Shown here: one piece after another, positions 51,241-59,629 of the stretch
Numbering within the stretch: position 1 is the stretch's first letter
How the letters are laid out: each line of letters starts with the position of its first letter
Source: Cryptosporangium arvum DSM 44712
Lineage (GTDB): Bacteria; Actinomycetota; Actinomycetes; Mycobacteriales; Cryptosporangiaceae
Length of the DNA: 64,000 nucleotides
Assembly (NCBI RefSeq): GCF_000585375.1
Contig: NZ_KK073874.1
Span: 682,001-746,000 of the forward strand
Direction of reading: 5' to 3'
Made by a program: the position numbers and the translations under genes
Notes under the pieces: model-generated
The model's database searches: none
What the model was told of the DNA's origin: nothing
The model's input: only the letters and a program-made list of their open reading frames with translations

Positions 51241-53406
51241 TCAGACCGTGGCCGGCTCGGGTTCCGGGGCCACCGGCGGTTCGACCGGTTCCGCGTGCGG
51301 CGCCACCGGTGGCAACACCCGGTCCAGCCAGCTCGGCAGCCACCAGTTCGCGCGCCCGAGCAGGGCCATCGTCGCGGGCACCAGGATCATCCGCACGATC
51401 GTCGCGTCCACCGCGATCGCCACCGCCATGCCGACGCCGACCATCTTCACGGTGACGTCGGTGTCCAGCCCGAACCCGATGAACACCGCCACCATGATCA
51501 GCGCCGCGCCGGTGATCACCCGGCCGGTCGAGGCCAGCCCGCGCACCACGCTGCCGTGCGCGTCGCCGGTACGCAGCCAGTCCTCGCGGATGCGCGAGAG
51601 CAGGAACACCTCGTAGTCCATCGAGAGCCCGAACAGCACCGCGAACATCAGCAGCGGCACCCAGGTGGACACCGGCACGGCGTGCGGCAGCCCGAGCAGC
51701 TCGGCGCCCCACCCCCACTGGAACACCACGGTCATCACGCCGTACGCCGCGGCGATCGAGAGCAGGTTCATCGCGGCCGCTTTCAGCGGAACGACCACCG
51801 ACCGGAACATCACCAGCAAGAACACCAACGACAAGGCCACGACGACGCCGACGACGTACCAGAGCCGCTCGGAGAGCAGCGCGGAGATGTCGCGGAAGAC
51901 CGCGGTGATGCCGGTGATCTCGACGCCGGCCGGGAGCACGTCCGCGCGGAGGTGATCGACCAGCTCGGAGGCGCGTTCGTCCTGCGGGCCGTACTTCGGC
52001 TCGACCGTGATCACGGCGGCGCGGCCGGACGGGGCGGTGACGGGCGGGGAGACGAGCGCGACGCCGGGGTCGGTCGCGAGCCGCGCGGTCAGCGCACCGA
52101 GGCTCGACGCGGGCACCTTCGTCAGGTCGACCGCGACCAGCAGCGGGCCGTTCGCGCCCGCGCCGTACTCGGCGGCGATCAGGTCGTAGGCCTGCCGGGT
52201 GGTGTTGCTCGTCGGTTGGCTACCGGCGTCCTGGGGCCAGGTACGCATCCCCAGCATCGGCGCGGCGAGCGCCACGAGCACCGCGAGCGCGACCAGCGCC
52301 CAGGGGAGCGGACGCCGACCGACCCGGGCCGCCCATCGGGCGGTCACAGCGGTGGGTGTGACCGGTTCACCGGCACTGGCCGTTCGCGCGGTCGTGCTGG
52401 GGGCGGCGTGGTTCTGATCGTGGCGGTGAGAGCGGGGGAGGGCACGACGGCCGGAGAGGGCACAGAGCGCGGGCACCAGCGTGATCGCGGCGATGACGAC
52501 GACCGCGACCACGAGCGCGGTGGCCGATCCGAACGAGCGGTAGATCGGGAGGCCGGCGAACGTGAGGCCGAACAGCGAGAGCAGCACGGTCGCGCCGGCG
52601 ACGACGACCGAGACGCCCGCGGTCGCGGTGGCGGTGGCGGCGGCCACCCGGGGTTCGAGCCCGGCGCGGACGCCCTCGTTGTAGCGGGTCACGAGCAGCA
52701 GGGCGTAGTCGATGCCGACGCCGAGGCCCACCATCGAGGCGACGGTCGGGGCCGTCGTACTGACGTCGGTGACCGCGGCGAGCAGCGTGATCGTCGCCGA
52801 CCCGATGCCGAGCCCGACGAGCGCGACCGCGATCGGCAGCCCGGCCGCGACCACGGAGCGGAACGCCAGCAGCAGGATGACGAGCGCCGCGACCACCCCG
52901 ATCGCCTCGGCGACACCGCTGATCGCCCCGATGTTCTCGGCGACCTGGCCGCCGAACTCCACCTGCAGACCGCGGTCGAGCGCGGGCTTCGCGGCGTCCT
53001 CGAGCGCGTCGACGCCCTCGGTGCCCTGGAAGTCGGTGACCGGAACCGTGTACGTGAGCGAGAAGAGCGCGGTGTCGCCGTCCGCGGACAGGCGGGGCGG
53101 GGACACGGTGCCGACGTGGTCGAGGGCGGTCAGGCGCTGGGAGAGCGTGCTCAGCAGCGCGGGGTCGAGGTCGTCGCCGTGGACGACGACCCGGGCGTCG
53201 GTGCCGGAGACCGACGGGAACGCGCGCTCGAGCAGGTCGATTCCGCGTTGGGACGGCGTTCCGGCGACGTGGTAGTTGTCGTGCGTCGTGCCACCGGCGA
53301 TCCCGGCGACGGCGAGTGCGGCGACGAGTGCGGTGAGCCAGACGGCGACGGTCCGCCACGGGTGAGCGGCTGCCGCACCGCCGACGCGGTACAGGAAGCG
53401 GGACAT
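51241..53406 (-). CDS. MMPL/RND-family transporter
   Basis: 721 residues from ATG 53406. The first helix (RTVAVWLTALVAALAVAG) is followed by an extracytoplasmic domain and five or six helices, then the second half. Signature motifs: GLGVGIDYALLLVTRYNEG and AVLFGLSMDYEVFLLSRIREDW. The Pro/Glu-rich C-terminal tail is typical. Substrate unknown. No regulator is directly adjacent, though a TetR gene lies 1.2 kb downstream and another 1.7 kb upstream. A 14-bp palindrome sits 60 bp before the start. Confidence 0.92.
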   Translation of the reverse strand: MSRFLYRVGGAAAAHPWRTVAVWLTALVAALAVAGIAGGTTHDNYHVAGTPSQRGIDLLERAFPSVSGTDARVVVHGDDLDPALLSTLSQRLTALDHVGTVSPPRLSADGDTALFSLTYTVPVTDFQGTEGVDALEDAAKPALDRGLQVEFGGQVAENIGAISGVAEAIGVVAALVILLLAFRSVVAAGLPIAVALVGLGIGSATITLLAAVTDVSTTAPTVASMVGLGVGIDYALLLVTRYNEGVRAGLEPRVAAATATATAGVSVVVAGATVLLSLFGLTFAGLPIYRSFGSATALVVAVVVIAAITLVPALCALSGRRALPRSHRHDQNHAAPSTTARTASAGEPVTPTAVTARWAARVGRRPLPWALVALAVLVALAAPMLGMRTWPQDAGSQPTSNTTRQAYDLIAAEYGAGANGPLLVAVDLTKVPASSLGALTARLATDPGVALVSPPVTAPSGRAAVITVEPKYGPQDERASELVDHLRADVLPAGVEITGITAVFRDISALLSERLWYVVGVVVALSLVFLLVMFRSVVVPLKAAAMNLLSIAAAYGVMTVVFQWGWGAELLGLPHAVPVSTWVPLLMFAVLFGLSMDYEVFLLSRIREDWLRTGDAHGSVVRGLASTGRVITGAALIMVAVFIGFGLDTDVTVKMVGVGMAVAIAVDATIVRMILVPATMALLGRANWWLPSWLDRVLPPVAPHAEPVEPPVAPEPEPATV

Positions 53407-53465
53407 CGGTGAGTACCCCTTGGTGCGAGATGGTGTCGCGGAGACGTTCTCGCGGGGTCCTTCAC

Positions 53466-53479
53466 AGCGACTTGTCGCT
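53466..53479. promoter_or_regulatory. 14-bp palindrome AGCGAC-TT-GTCGCT upstream of MMPL gene
   Basis: A perfect 6+2+6 dyad lies 60 bp before the MMPL start and 10 bp after the stop of the Pro-rich gene, both minus strand. It could be an operator for the transporter or a short terminator for the upstream gene. Confidence 0.4.
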
Positions 53480-53489
53480 CACTTGGTGG

Positions 53490-54632
53490 CTAGCTGGTCT
53501 TGAACGTGAAGTAGGCCGTGCAGCCGTGCATCTGTTTGGTGTCCCAGTCCATGATGCAGACCTTCGCGCGGCCGGTGGAGCCCTCGGCGTAGTTCTTGTT
53601 GCAGGCGCCGATCTTGCCGTTGCCCATGGAGTTGGCGCACTGGCCGGAGCGGTTGCCGAGCTCCCAGAAGACGACGGCGGAGTGGCTGTCGCCTTTGGTG
53701 TCGTAGACCCACCAGAGGTCGCCGTAGGTCTGGTAGCAGCCGTAGCCGCCGACGAGTTTGGCCGAGCACGGGCCGGCGCCGCGTTTTCCGGACTTGGCGA
53801 CGGCCTTGTCGATCTCCGGCGCTTTTTTGGCCGGGGCTTTGGTGGCGGGCGGCTTGGTGGCCGGGGCCTTCGTGGCCGGGGCCTTCGTGGCCGGGGCCTT
53901 CGTGGCCGGGGCCTTGGTGGTGGGGGCTTGGGTTTTCGGGGCCTCGGTGGCTTGCGGGGCCTCGGTGGGTTGCTGGGGTTCGGTGGGGTCCGTGCCTTCG
54001 GTGCGAGGTGCCGGCTCGACCGGGGCCTCCGACGTGGTGGCGCCTTCCCCGGGGTCCGTGGTGGGGCTGCCGGTCGTGGCCTTGTCGGAGTCGCGCTGGG
54101 GGCCGCTCGGGGCGGACCCCGCTTCGGGGCCGGCGTTCGACTCGGCGCCGAGCTGGGGCGGGTCGGAGGCCACCGGGCTGGATTCCGCGCGGAGAAGTTC
54201 CGGGTCGGTGTTCGGACGTAACGCGAGCGTCGTCGTGACTCCGGCCACCACGACGAGCACCGCCGCGATCACCCCGACCAGCACGGCGATCCGGGTCCGC
54301 CCCCGCGCCGGCGCCGGGGCCGACCCCGTCTGCGCCAAGAAGTGCGGCACCGGCGGCAGGCCCCCGGCCTGGGGCGGCAGCGCGGGCAGGGGCGGCGCGG
54401 GCCGGGGCGGTTCCGGCGGCCGCGCTCCGCCCTGAGGCGGCGGTGCCGTCAGGGCTGGCTCCGGCAGTGCCGTCAGGGGCGGCTCCGGCGGTGCGGCGGG
54501 GCGCAGGTCGAGCAGCGGGGCCGGCGGGGTGTCGTCGGCTTGGGGCTGCGGCGGACGCCAGGCGACGGACTGGTTCGGAAGCGGGGGCGTCGACCAGCCG
54601 GGCACCGGGTCTTCAGGCTGCACCCGCGTCAC
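53490..54632 (-). CDS. Pro-rich single-pass membrane protein with ATKAP repeats and six-Cys C-terminal domain
   Basis: 380 residues from GTG 54632 (GTG 54623 in frame is possible). Residues 1-110 are a Pro/Ala-rich cytoplasmic tail. A membrane helix (RIAVLVGVIAAVLVVVAGVTT) is near 113-135. Next is a Thr/Pro/Glu-rich stretch with ATKAP units near 245-270. The exported C-terminal about 95 residues (GPCSAK to the end) contain six cysteines, probably three disulfides, and many Trp/Tyr. No known family is recognised. It resembles wall-spanning actinobacterial surface or sensor proteins with a stalk and a small head. Confidence 0.8.
   Translation of the reverse strand: MTRVQPEDPVPGWSTPPLPNQSVAWRPPQPQADDTPPAPLLDLRPAAPPEPPLTALPEPALTAPPPQGGARPPEPPRPAPPLPALPPQAGGLPPVPHFLAQTGSAPAPARGRTRIAVLVGVIAAVLVVVAGVTTTLALRPNTDPELLRAESSPVASDPPQLGAESNAGPEAGSAPSGPQRDSDKATTGSPTTDPGEGATTSEAPVEPAPRTEGTDPTEPQQPTEAPQATEAPKTQAPTTKAPATKAPATKAPATKAPATKPPATKAPAKKAPEIDKAVAKSGKRGAGPCSAKLVGGYGCYQTYGDLWWVYDTKGDSHSAVVFWELGNRSGQCANSMGNGKIGACNKNYAEGSTGRAKVCIMDWDTKQMHGCTAYFTFKTS
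53859..53918 (-). repeat. 15-bp tandem repeat coding (ATKAP)n
   Basis: Three identical 15-bp units (GGCCGGGGCCTTCGT on the plus strand) at 53859, 53874 and 53889 are followed by a one-base variant at 53904, with degenerate units on both sides (about 53829-53933). The unit length of five codons keeps the frame. Near-identical copies suggest recent slippage, so copy number may differ between strains. Confidence 0.9.
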
Positions 54633-54684
54633 GCTACCGCCCAGCCGTCACTTGTCGCCCCTCCGTTAGCAGACCTTTAAGGCG

Positions 54685-55107
54685 TCAGCGGCCCTCGTCG
54701 ACCACATGGATCGCCGCTTCCTCGGCGCTGGCACCGGCCCCGTCGACCCCGGCGTCGACCGCGTAGGCCTCGGCCTCCTCGTCCTCGTGCGCGCCCTCGT
54801 CGGGCTCGACGAGCCGCCCGGCCCGCTCCTGCGTCGTCGAGCCGAGGTCCGCCGGAACGTCCTCGTCCTCGTCGTCGTACTCCGCGCTGACGTCGGGCTC
54901 CTCCTCGGCCAGCAGCTGGTCGAGGCTCTCGCCGCGGGCCTGCTCCTCGGCCGTGGTGCCGAACCGGTCCGACGCGCGGTACCGGTCACCGGCGTCGACG
55001 CCCCGGTCGAGCACGTCGCTGCGCAGGTCGTCGTCGTCCAGGCTGTCAGCCGGGTCGAGCACGCCGTCGTCCTCGGCGTCGTCGATGTCGGGCCGGGTTT
55101 CGCTCAT
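54685..55107 (-). CDS. DUF5709 family acidic protein
   Basis: 140 residues from ATG 55107 with AAAGGA upstream. It is extremely acidic and lacks membrane helices; motifs GVLDPADSLDDDDLRSDVLDRGVDAGDRYRASDRFGTTAEEQ and RAGRLVEPDEGAHEDEE are characteristic of DUF5709. The family is confined to actinobacteria, is probably disordered, and has no known function. It follows the TetR gene by 17 bp on the same strand, so may be co-transcribed. Confidence 0.9.
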   Translation of the reverse strand: MSETRPDIDDAEDDGVLDPADSLDDDDLRSDVLDRGVDAGDRYRASDRFGTTAEEQARGESLDQLLAEEEPDVSAEYDDEDEDVPADLGSTTQERAGRLVEPDEGAHEDEEAEAYAVDAGVDGAGASAEEAAIHVVDEGR

Positions 55108-55124
55108 GACGATCCTTTCGCGGA

Positions 55125-55760
55125 TTACGGTCGAGCGGATCGTACGACCTGCTCGTGCAGCCGGCTCAGCCCGTCCAGGAAGGCCGTGAGCGCCAGCTCG
55201 AAGCTGTCCCGGTCGATCTCTTCGTGGCCGGCCAGCAGGTGCGCCTGGCTCAGGTTCGGATACCGCCCCACGTACACCTCGACGTCGTCGGCGAACCCGC
55301 CGGAGAACGACGTCATCGCGGCGCCCACCACGAGGTACTTCGTCGAAGCGCCGATCATCGTCGCGTAGCGCGGCGGCCAGCCGGCGTTGGTGAGGCCGCC
55401 GTGCACGGCGTCGGCGTGCATCAGGGCTTGGGGGCGGCGGCCGGGGGAGTGGGCCAGGAACGGCACCAGGTTCGGGTGCGCGGCCAGCGCCTCCCGGTAG
55501 GAGCGGGCCCACACCGTGAGACCGGTGCGCCAGCCCGCACTGAACCCGCTGGTGTCGACGCCGGCCAGCACGTCGTCGGCCAGGTCGGTGAGCAGTTCGT
55601 CCTTGGTGGCCAGATACCCGTAGAGCGAGGCCGCGCGGACGCCGAGCTCGGCGGCGAGGCGACGCATCGACAGGCCGTCGAGACCGTCGCGGTCGATCAT
55701 CGCGAGCGCGGCGGTGCGAATGCGATCGCGTGTCAGCAATGGGCTGCTGGGGCGGGCCAC
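55125..55760 (-). CDS. TetR-family regulator (TetR_C_1-type) divergent to acyl-CoA dehydrogenase
   Basis: 211 residues from GTG 55760. Helix-turn-helix: TRDRIRTAALAMIDRDGLDGLSMRRLAAELGVRAASLYGYLATKDELLTDL. The C-terminal domain resembles TetR_C_1 (TetR class) but without further clues to ligand. The 43-bp gap to the divergent acyl-CoA dehydrogenase gene holds two dyads of the type GTTAGCC-N4-GGCTAAC, so it almost certainly controls both. An acyl-CoA thioester or fatty acid may be the inducer. Confidence 0.92.
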   Translation of the reverse strand: MARPSSPLLTRDRIRTAALAMIDRDGLDGLSMRRLAAELGVRAASLYGYLATKDELLTDLADDVLAGVDTSGFSAGWRTGLTVWARSYREALAAHPNLVPFLAHSPGRRPQALMHADAVHGGLTNAGWPPRYATMIGASTKYLVVGAAMTSFSGGFADDVEVYVGRYPNLSQAHLLAGHEEIDRDSFELALTAFLDGLSRLHEQVVRSARP

Positions 55761-55764
55761 AGGG

Positions 55765-55794
55765 GTTAGCCTAGCGGCTAACTAACACTGTTAG
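55765..55794. promoter_or_regulatory. Double TetR operator between TetR and acyl-CoA dehydrogenase genes
   Basis: GTTAGCC-TAGC-GGCTAAC (55765-55782) and CTAACA-C-TGTTAG (55782-55794) are perfect dyads sharing the GTTAG/CTAAC half-site and one base. They fill most of the 43-bp gap, so binding would block both promoters. Confidence 0.75.
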
Positions 55795-55803
55795 GAGAAC
55801 GCC

Positions 55804-56955
55804 GTGGTCGACTTCGCTCTCTCCGACGAGCAGCGCGCCGTCCGGGACTGGGTCCGGACCTTCGTCCAACGCGAGCTCGTGCCGCTGGAGCCCGAGGTGC
55901 TCCGCCGGGAGCGCTCCGGCGAACCCGGCATCAGCCGGGAAGAAGCCCGCGCGCTGCAGTTCAAGGCCCGCGAATCGGGTTTCTGGGGCATTCTGACGCC
56001 CGAGGAGTACGGCGGGATGGGGCTGGGCGCGATCACCGCTTCGCTCGTCGAAGGCGAGCTGGGCCGCACGTTCGTGCCGTTCCGGTTCGGCGGCTCGGCC
56101 GACAACATCCTGTTCCACGGCAACTCCCGGCAGAAGGAGCAGTACCTGCTCCCCACGATCGAGGGGGAGCGGATTTCCTGCTTCGCGATCACCGAGCCGG
56201 GCGCGGGAAGCGACGCGCGCGCGATCCGGACGTCGGCCCGCCGCGACGGCGACGACTGGGTGATCAACGGCGAGAAGACGTTCATCACGCAGGGCAACGA
56301 GGCCGACTTCGTGATGGTGTTCGCGGTGGCCGACGAGGGCGTCACCTGTTTCCTGGTCGACCGGGACATGGGCTGGAAGTCCGAGCCGATCCAGACCATG
56401 GGCCAGTGGGGCCCGGCCGCGCTGGTGTTCGACGACGTGCGGGTGCCGGCCGAGAACGTGCTGGGCGAGGTCGGCGGCGGGTTCGCGCTCGCGCTGCAAT
56501 GGATCGGGCAGGGCCGCTACCTGCTCCCGTCGCGCGCGATCGGGTCCTGCGAGCGGCTGATCGAGATGGCCGTCGCCCAGGCCAACTCCCGGACGACGTT
56601 CGGCGAGCCGCTGGCCGAGCGCCAGGCGATCCAGTGGATGATCGCCGACTCGGCCGTCGAGCTCCAGGCGTTACGGCTGCTGGTGCTGCACGCCGCCTGG
56701 CAGGTGGAGGCCGGCCAGGACTCCCGCCAGGCCCAGTCGATGGCCAAGCTGTACGGCGGCGTGAAAGCCAACGAGATCGTCGACCGGGTACTGCAGATCC
56801 ACGGCGGCATGGGTTACACCCGCGAGCTGCCGATCGAGCGTTGGTACCGGGAGCTGCGTCTGCTGCGCATCTACGAGGGCACCGACGAGATCCAACGCCG
56901 CACGATCGCCCGCAACATCCTGAAGGGCCACGTGCCGGTCGCCGCCGACTTCTGA
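55804..56955 (+). CDS. Acyl-CoA dehydrogenase (FAD-dependent)
   Basis: 383 residues from GTG 55804 with TAGGAG upstream. Family signatures: CFAITEPGAGSDARAIRTSA (the FAD/acyl site) near residues 127-145, GGGFALALQWIGQGRYLLPSRAIG, ANSRTTFGEPLAERQAIQ, and IHGGMGYTRELPIERWYRELRLLRIYEGTDEIQRRTIARNIL at the end. The conserved Glu in YEGTDE is the usual catalytic base. It introduces a double bond at the alpha-beta position of acyl-CoA. Regulated from the divergent TetR gene. Confidence 0.96.
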   Translation: MVDFALSDEQRAVRDWVRTFVQRELVPLEPEVLRRERSGEPGISREEARALQFKARESGFWGILTPEEYGGMGLGAITASLVEGELGRTFVPFRFGGSADNILFHGNSRQKEQYLLPTIEGERISCFAITEPGAGSDARAIRTSARRDGDDWVINGEKTFITQGNEADFVMVFAVADEGVTCFLVDRDMGWKSEPIQTMGQWGPAALVFDDVRVPAENVLGEVGGGFALALQWIGQGRYLLPSRAIGSCERLIEMAVAQANSRTTFGEPLAERQAIQWMIADSAVELQALRLLVLHAAWQVEAGQDSRQAQSMAKLYGGVKANEIVDRVLQIHGGMGYTRELPIERWYRELRLLRIYEGTDEIQRRTIARNILKGHVPVAADF

Positions 56956-56973
56956 GCGCTGGGGCGCCAGTTG

Positions 56974-57936
56974 TCAGGGGAGTAGCGTGCCCTCGCGCTT
57001 CAGGGTCCGGACGATCGGGTTGGTCTCGATGTGGTTGATCGCCGGGATCGCCGCGACCTTGCTGGTCAAGTAGCCGTACAACGCGGCCACGTCTCTGCAC
57101 ACCACGCTGGCCACCAGGTTCGTCGAGCCCGTGGTCGCGGCGACGAACGGCACCTCGGGGTGGCCGGCCAGGGTTTCGGCCGCCTCGACCATGCCGTGGG
57201 GCGCCACCGACAGCCACATCATCGCCGCCATCTCCAGGCCGAGTGCCGAGCCGGGTACGTCGACCTCGAAGAAGAGCGCGCCGCTGCGTCGCAACTCGGT
57301 GAGCCGGCGGCGGACCCGCGTCTCCGACCAGCCGGTGGCGGACGCGAGTTCCGGTAGCCCGGTGCGTCCGTCGCGGGCCAGTGCGGTGACCAGCGCCCGG
57401 TCGCCCGGCCCGATGTCCGGCACCTCCTCGTAGGGATCTCCGGCCCACGGCGGTAGCAGCGCGGTCACCTGGTCCTCCTCGAGGACCTGCACTTTCCGGA
57501 GGAACGACTCGGTGCCGCCGAAGTACATGTGGATCAACGCGTGGGCGCTGATGCCGACGATCCGCGGCGTCCGGTGGAGTTTGCCGAGCAGCAGCGCGTC
57601 GGTGTCGGCGCGGGAGCGGGAGCGGGTGACGCAGCTGATCTCCGTGCCGCCGGACGTCAGCCGCACCCAGGCGGTGTCGGACCGGCGGGCCAGCGCCTCG
57701 GCGATCGACAGCGCCGCGTCGGGCGTGCACTGCACCCGCAGGTACCAGGACACCGCCCCGATCCGCCACGTGTTGAGATTCCCGATGATGCGGACGTTCT
57801 CCTCGGCGCGCAGCCGCCGGTAGCGCCGCGCCACGGTCTGGTCGGAGACGCCGAGCACCTGGCCGATGCGGCTGAACGCCGCCCGGCCGTCGACCTCGAG
57901 CGCGTGCACGATCTGCCGGTCCAGTTCATCCAGCAC
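56974..57936 (-). CDS. Double-length Lrp/AsnC-family regulator
   Basis: 320 residues from GTG 57936 (an in-frame ATG at 58089 would overlap the divergent gene and lacks family homology). Two complete Lrp units occur in tandem: first helix-turn-helix LDRQIVHALEVDGRAAFSRIGQVLGVSDQTVARRYRRL, then a RAM-like domain, a second helix-turn-helix (RALVTALARDGRTGLPELASATGWSETRVRRRLTELRRSG) near 170-215 and a second RAM domain. Normal Lrp proteins are about 150 residues. This one may act as a pseudo-dimer. It is divergent from an MFS exporter and probably controls it. Confidence 0.9.
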   Translation of the reverse strand: MLDELDRQIVHALEVDGRAAFSRIGQVLGVSDQTVARRYRRLRAEENVRIIGNLNTWRIGAVSWYLRVQCTPDAALSIAEALARRSDTAWVRLTSGGTEISCVTRSRSRADTDALLLGKLHRTPRIVGISAHALIHMYFGGTESFLRKVQVLEEDQVTALLPPWAGDPYEEVPDIGPGDRALVTALARDGRTGLPELASATGWSETRVRRRLTELRRSGALFFEVDVPGSALGLEMAAMMWLSVAPHGMVEAAETLAGHPEVPFVAATTGSTNLVASVVCRDVAALYGYLTSKVAAIPAINHIETNPIVRTLKREGTLLP

Positions 57937-58070
57937 GGGGTGAGGGTATCCGGCGGAGAAAGCCGGAGAATGTCGAGATCCGGCGCTCAGAGGCGTCCTG
58001 GATGGCGAACCGGGTGGTGGGCGGCGAAGGTTGATCCCTGCAAGGGCATCGAACCAGAGGACACCGAGAC

Positions 58071-59576
58071 ATGCGTAAGTGGCTGCCACTGATCGCCATC
58101 AGCCTGGGCACCTTCATGCTGCTGGTCGACGTCACGATCGTGAACGTCGCCCTACCCGACATCGCCGCTGACCTGCGCACCGGCCTCGGCGACCTGCAGT
58201 GGGTGATCGACATCTACGCGCTCGCGCTGGCGGCGCTGATGCTCGGTGTCGGATCCGCCGCGGACCGGTTCGGACGCAAGCGGATCTACCTGATCGGCAT
58301 GGTGCTGTTCGCGCTCGCGTCGCTCGGTTGCGCGCTGGCCGACAGTTCCGGGGCGCTGATCACCGCGCGTGCCATCCAGGGCATCGGCGGCGCCGCGATG
58401 TTCGCGACGACGATCGCGCTGATCAACACGGCGTACACCGGTAAGGACCGGGGCATCGCGTTCGGGGTGTGGGGCGCGATCAACGGCTTCGCGGCCGCGG
58501 CCGGCCCGATCATCGGTGGCCTGCTCACCGAGCAGTACGGCTGGCCGTCGATCTTCGTGGTGAACATCCCGATCAGCGTCCTGGCGTTCGTGGTGGCGCT
58601 CCGGGTGATCCGCGAGTCGAACGACCCCGCGGCGAAGCTCGACCCGGTCGGCGTCGTCACGTTCACGGTGGCGGCCTTCGCGCTCACGTACGGCCTGATC
58701 CGCGCCGGTGAGGACGGTTGGACGGCCGCCCCGGCCCTGACCGCGTTCGCGGTCGCGGCCGTCAGCCTGACCGTGTTCGTCGCGGCCGAGCGGACGCGTG
58801 CCTACCCGATGCTGGACCTGTCGCTGTTCAAGCGGCCCGCGTTCACCGGGCTCATGGTCGCGGCGCTCGCGGTCAACATGGCGGCGTTCAGCGCGATGGC
58901 GTTCGCGTCGCTCTGGTTCCAGTCGGTGCTCGGGCTCGGGCCGATCGCGGCCGGTGCCGTCTTCGTGCCGCTCAGCCTCGCTTCGCTGGTCTGCTCGATC
59001 CTGGCCGGCCGGGTGCTGCACGACCGGGTCGCGCCGGGGCTGGTCATCGGCGGCGGTCTCCTGCTGATCGGCGTCGGCAGCGCGCTGCAGGCCCTGGTCG
59101 ACGGTGATTCGTCGTGGACCGTGCTCGTCCCCGGCTTGATCGTGACCGGCGTCGGCGTCGGCGTCGTGATGCCGACGCTCTCGGCGGCGGCCACCGCGGC
59201 GGCGCCCCGCGAGCGCGGCGGTATGGCCGGCGGCACCGTGAACACGTTCCGGCAGCTCGGGCTGGTCCTGGGCATCGCGATCCTGGGCGGTGTGTTCGCC
59301 GGCCGGGTCGAGAACGTGGTCGGCAACCGACTGCCCGACGCGCACCGGGTGGCCGACCTGCTCACCGGGGGCCAGGCGCGTGCCGTGACCGGTGCCGCGC
59401 CGGCCGAGCAGCGGGCCGCGGTCGACGAGATCGTGCACGCGGCGTTCGCGTCGGGCCTGCGCTGGTCGTACCTGCTGTGCGCGGCGGCCGCGTTCATCGG
59501 CGGCGTCCTGACGATCGTGTTGACGCGTTCACGCAAGCCCGCGACCACCCCGGAGCCGGCCCCCGCCCCGGTGTGA
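58071..59576 (+). CDS. MFS transporter, DHA2 (EmrB/QacA, 14-helix) family
   Basis: 501 residues from ATG 58071. The N-terminal LLVDVTIVNVALPDIAADL and the motif-A-like GSAADRFGRKRIYLIG, plus motif C (GPIIGGLL) and about 14 hydrophobic segments, identify a DHA2 drug:proton antiporter. The conserved LDVTIVNVALP equivalent is near residues 20-30. It exports toxic compounds using the proton gradient. Divergent from the double-length Lrp gene across a 134-bp gap with repeats of ATCCGGCG. Confidence 0.94.
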   Translation: MRKWLPLIAISLGTFMLLVDVTIVNVALPDIAADLRTGLGDLQWVIDIYALALAALMLGVGSAADRFGRKRIYLIGMVLFALASLGCALADSSGALITARAIQGIGGAAMFATTIALINTAYTGKDRGIAFGVWGAINGFAAAAGPIIGGLLTEQYGWPSIFVVNIPISVLAFVVALRVIRESNDPAAKLDPVGVVTFTVAAFALTYGLIRAGEDGWTAAPALTAFAVAAVSLTVFVAAERTRAYPMLDLSLFKRPAFTGLMVAALAVNMAAFSAMAFASLWFQSVLGLGPIAAGAVFVPLSLASLVCSILAGRVLHDRVAPGLVIGGGLLLIGVGSALQALVDGDSSWTVLVPGLIVTGVGVGVVMPTLSAAATAAAPRERGGMAGGTVNTFRQLGLVLGIAILGGVFAGRVENVVGNRLPDAHRVADLLTGGQARAVTGAAPAEQRAAVDEIVHAAFASGLRWSYLLCAAAAFIGGVLTIVLTRSRKPATTPEPAPAPV

Positions 59577-59629
59577 AGTTGTAAATCGGGAGCACTTAGG
59601 TCAGGGGCCCGGCCGCCGATCGGTGTCGC

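Noticed and set aside
53829-53933. CRISPR-like repeat
   Set aside because: Units are 15 bp, contiguous, without spacers, and code for an in-frame ATKAP repeat.
57937-58070. Operator for the Lrp regulator in the Lrp/MFS gap
   Set aside because: Only short ATCCGGCG direct repeats and a 5-bp dyad are visible, too weak to claim as an operator.
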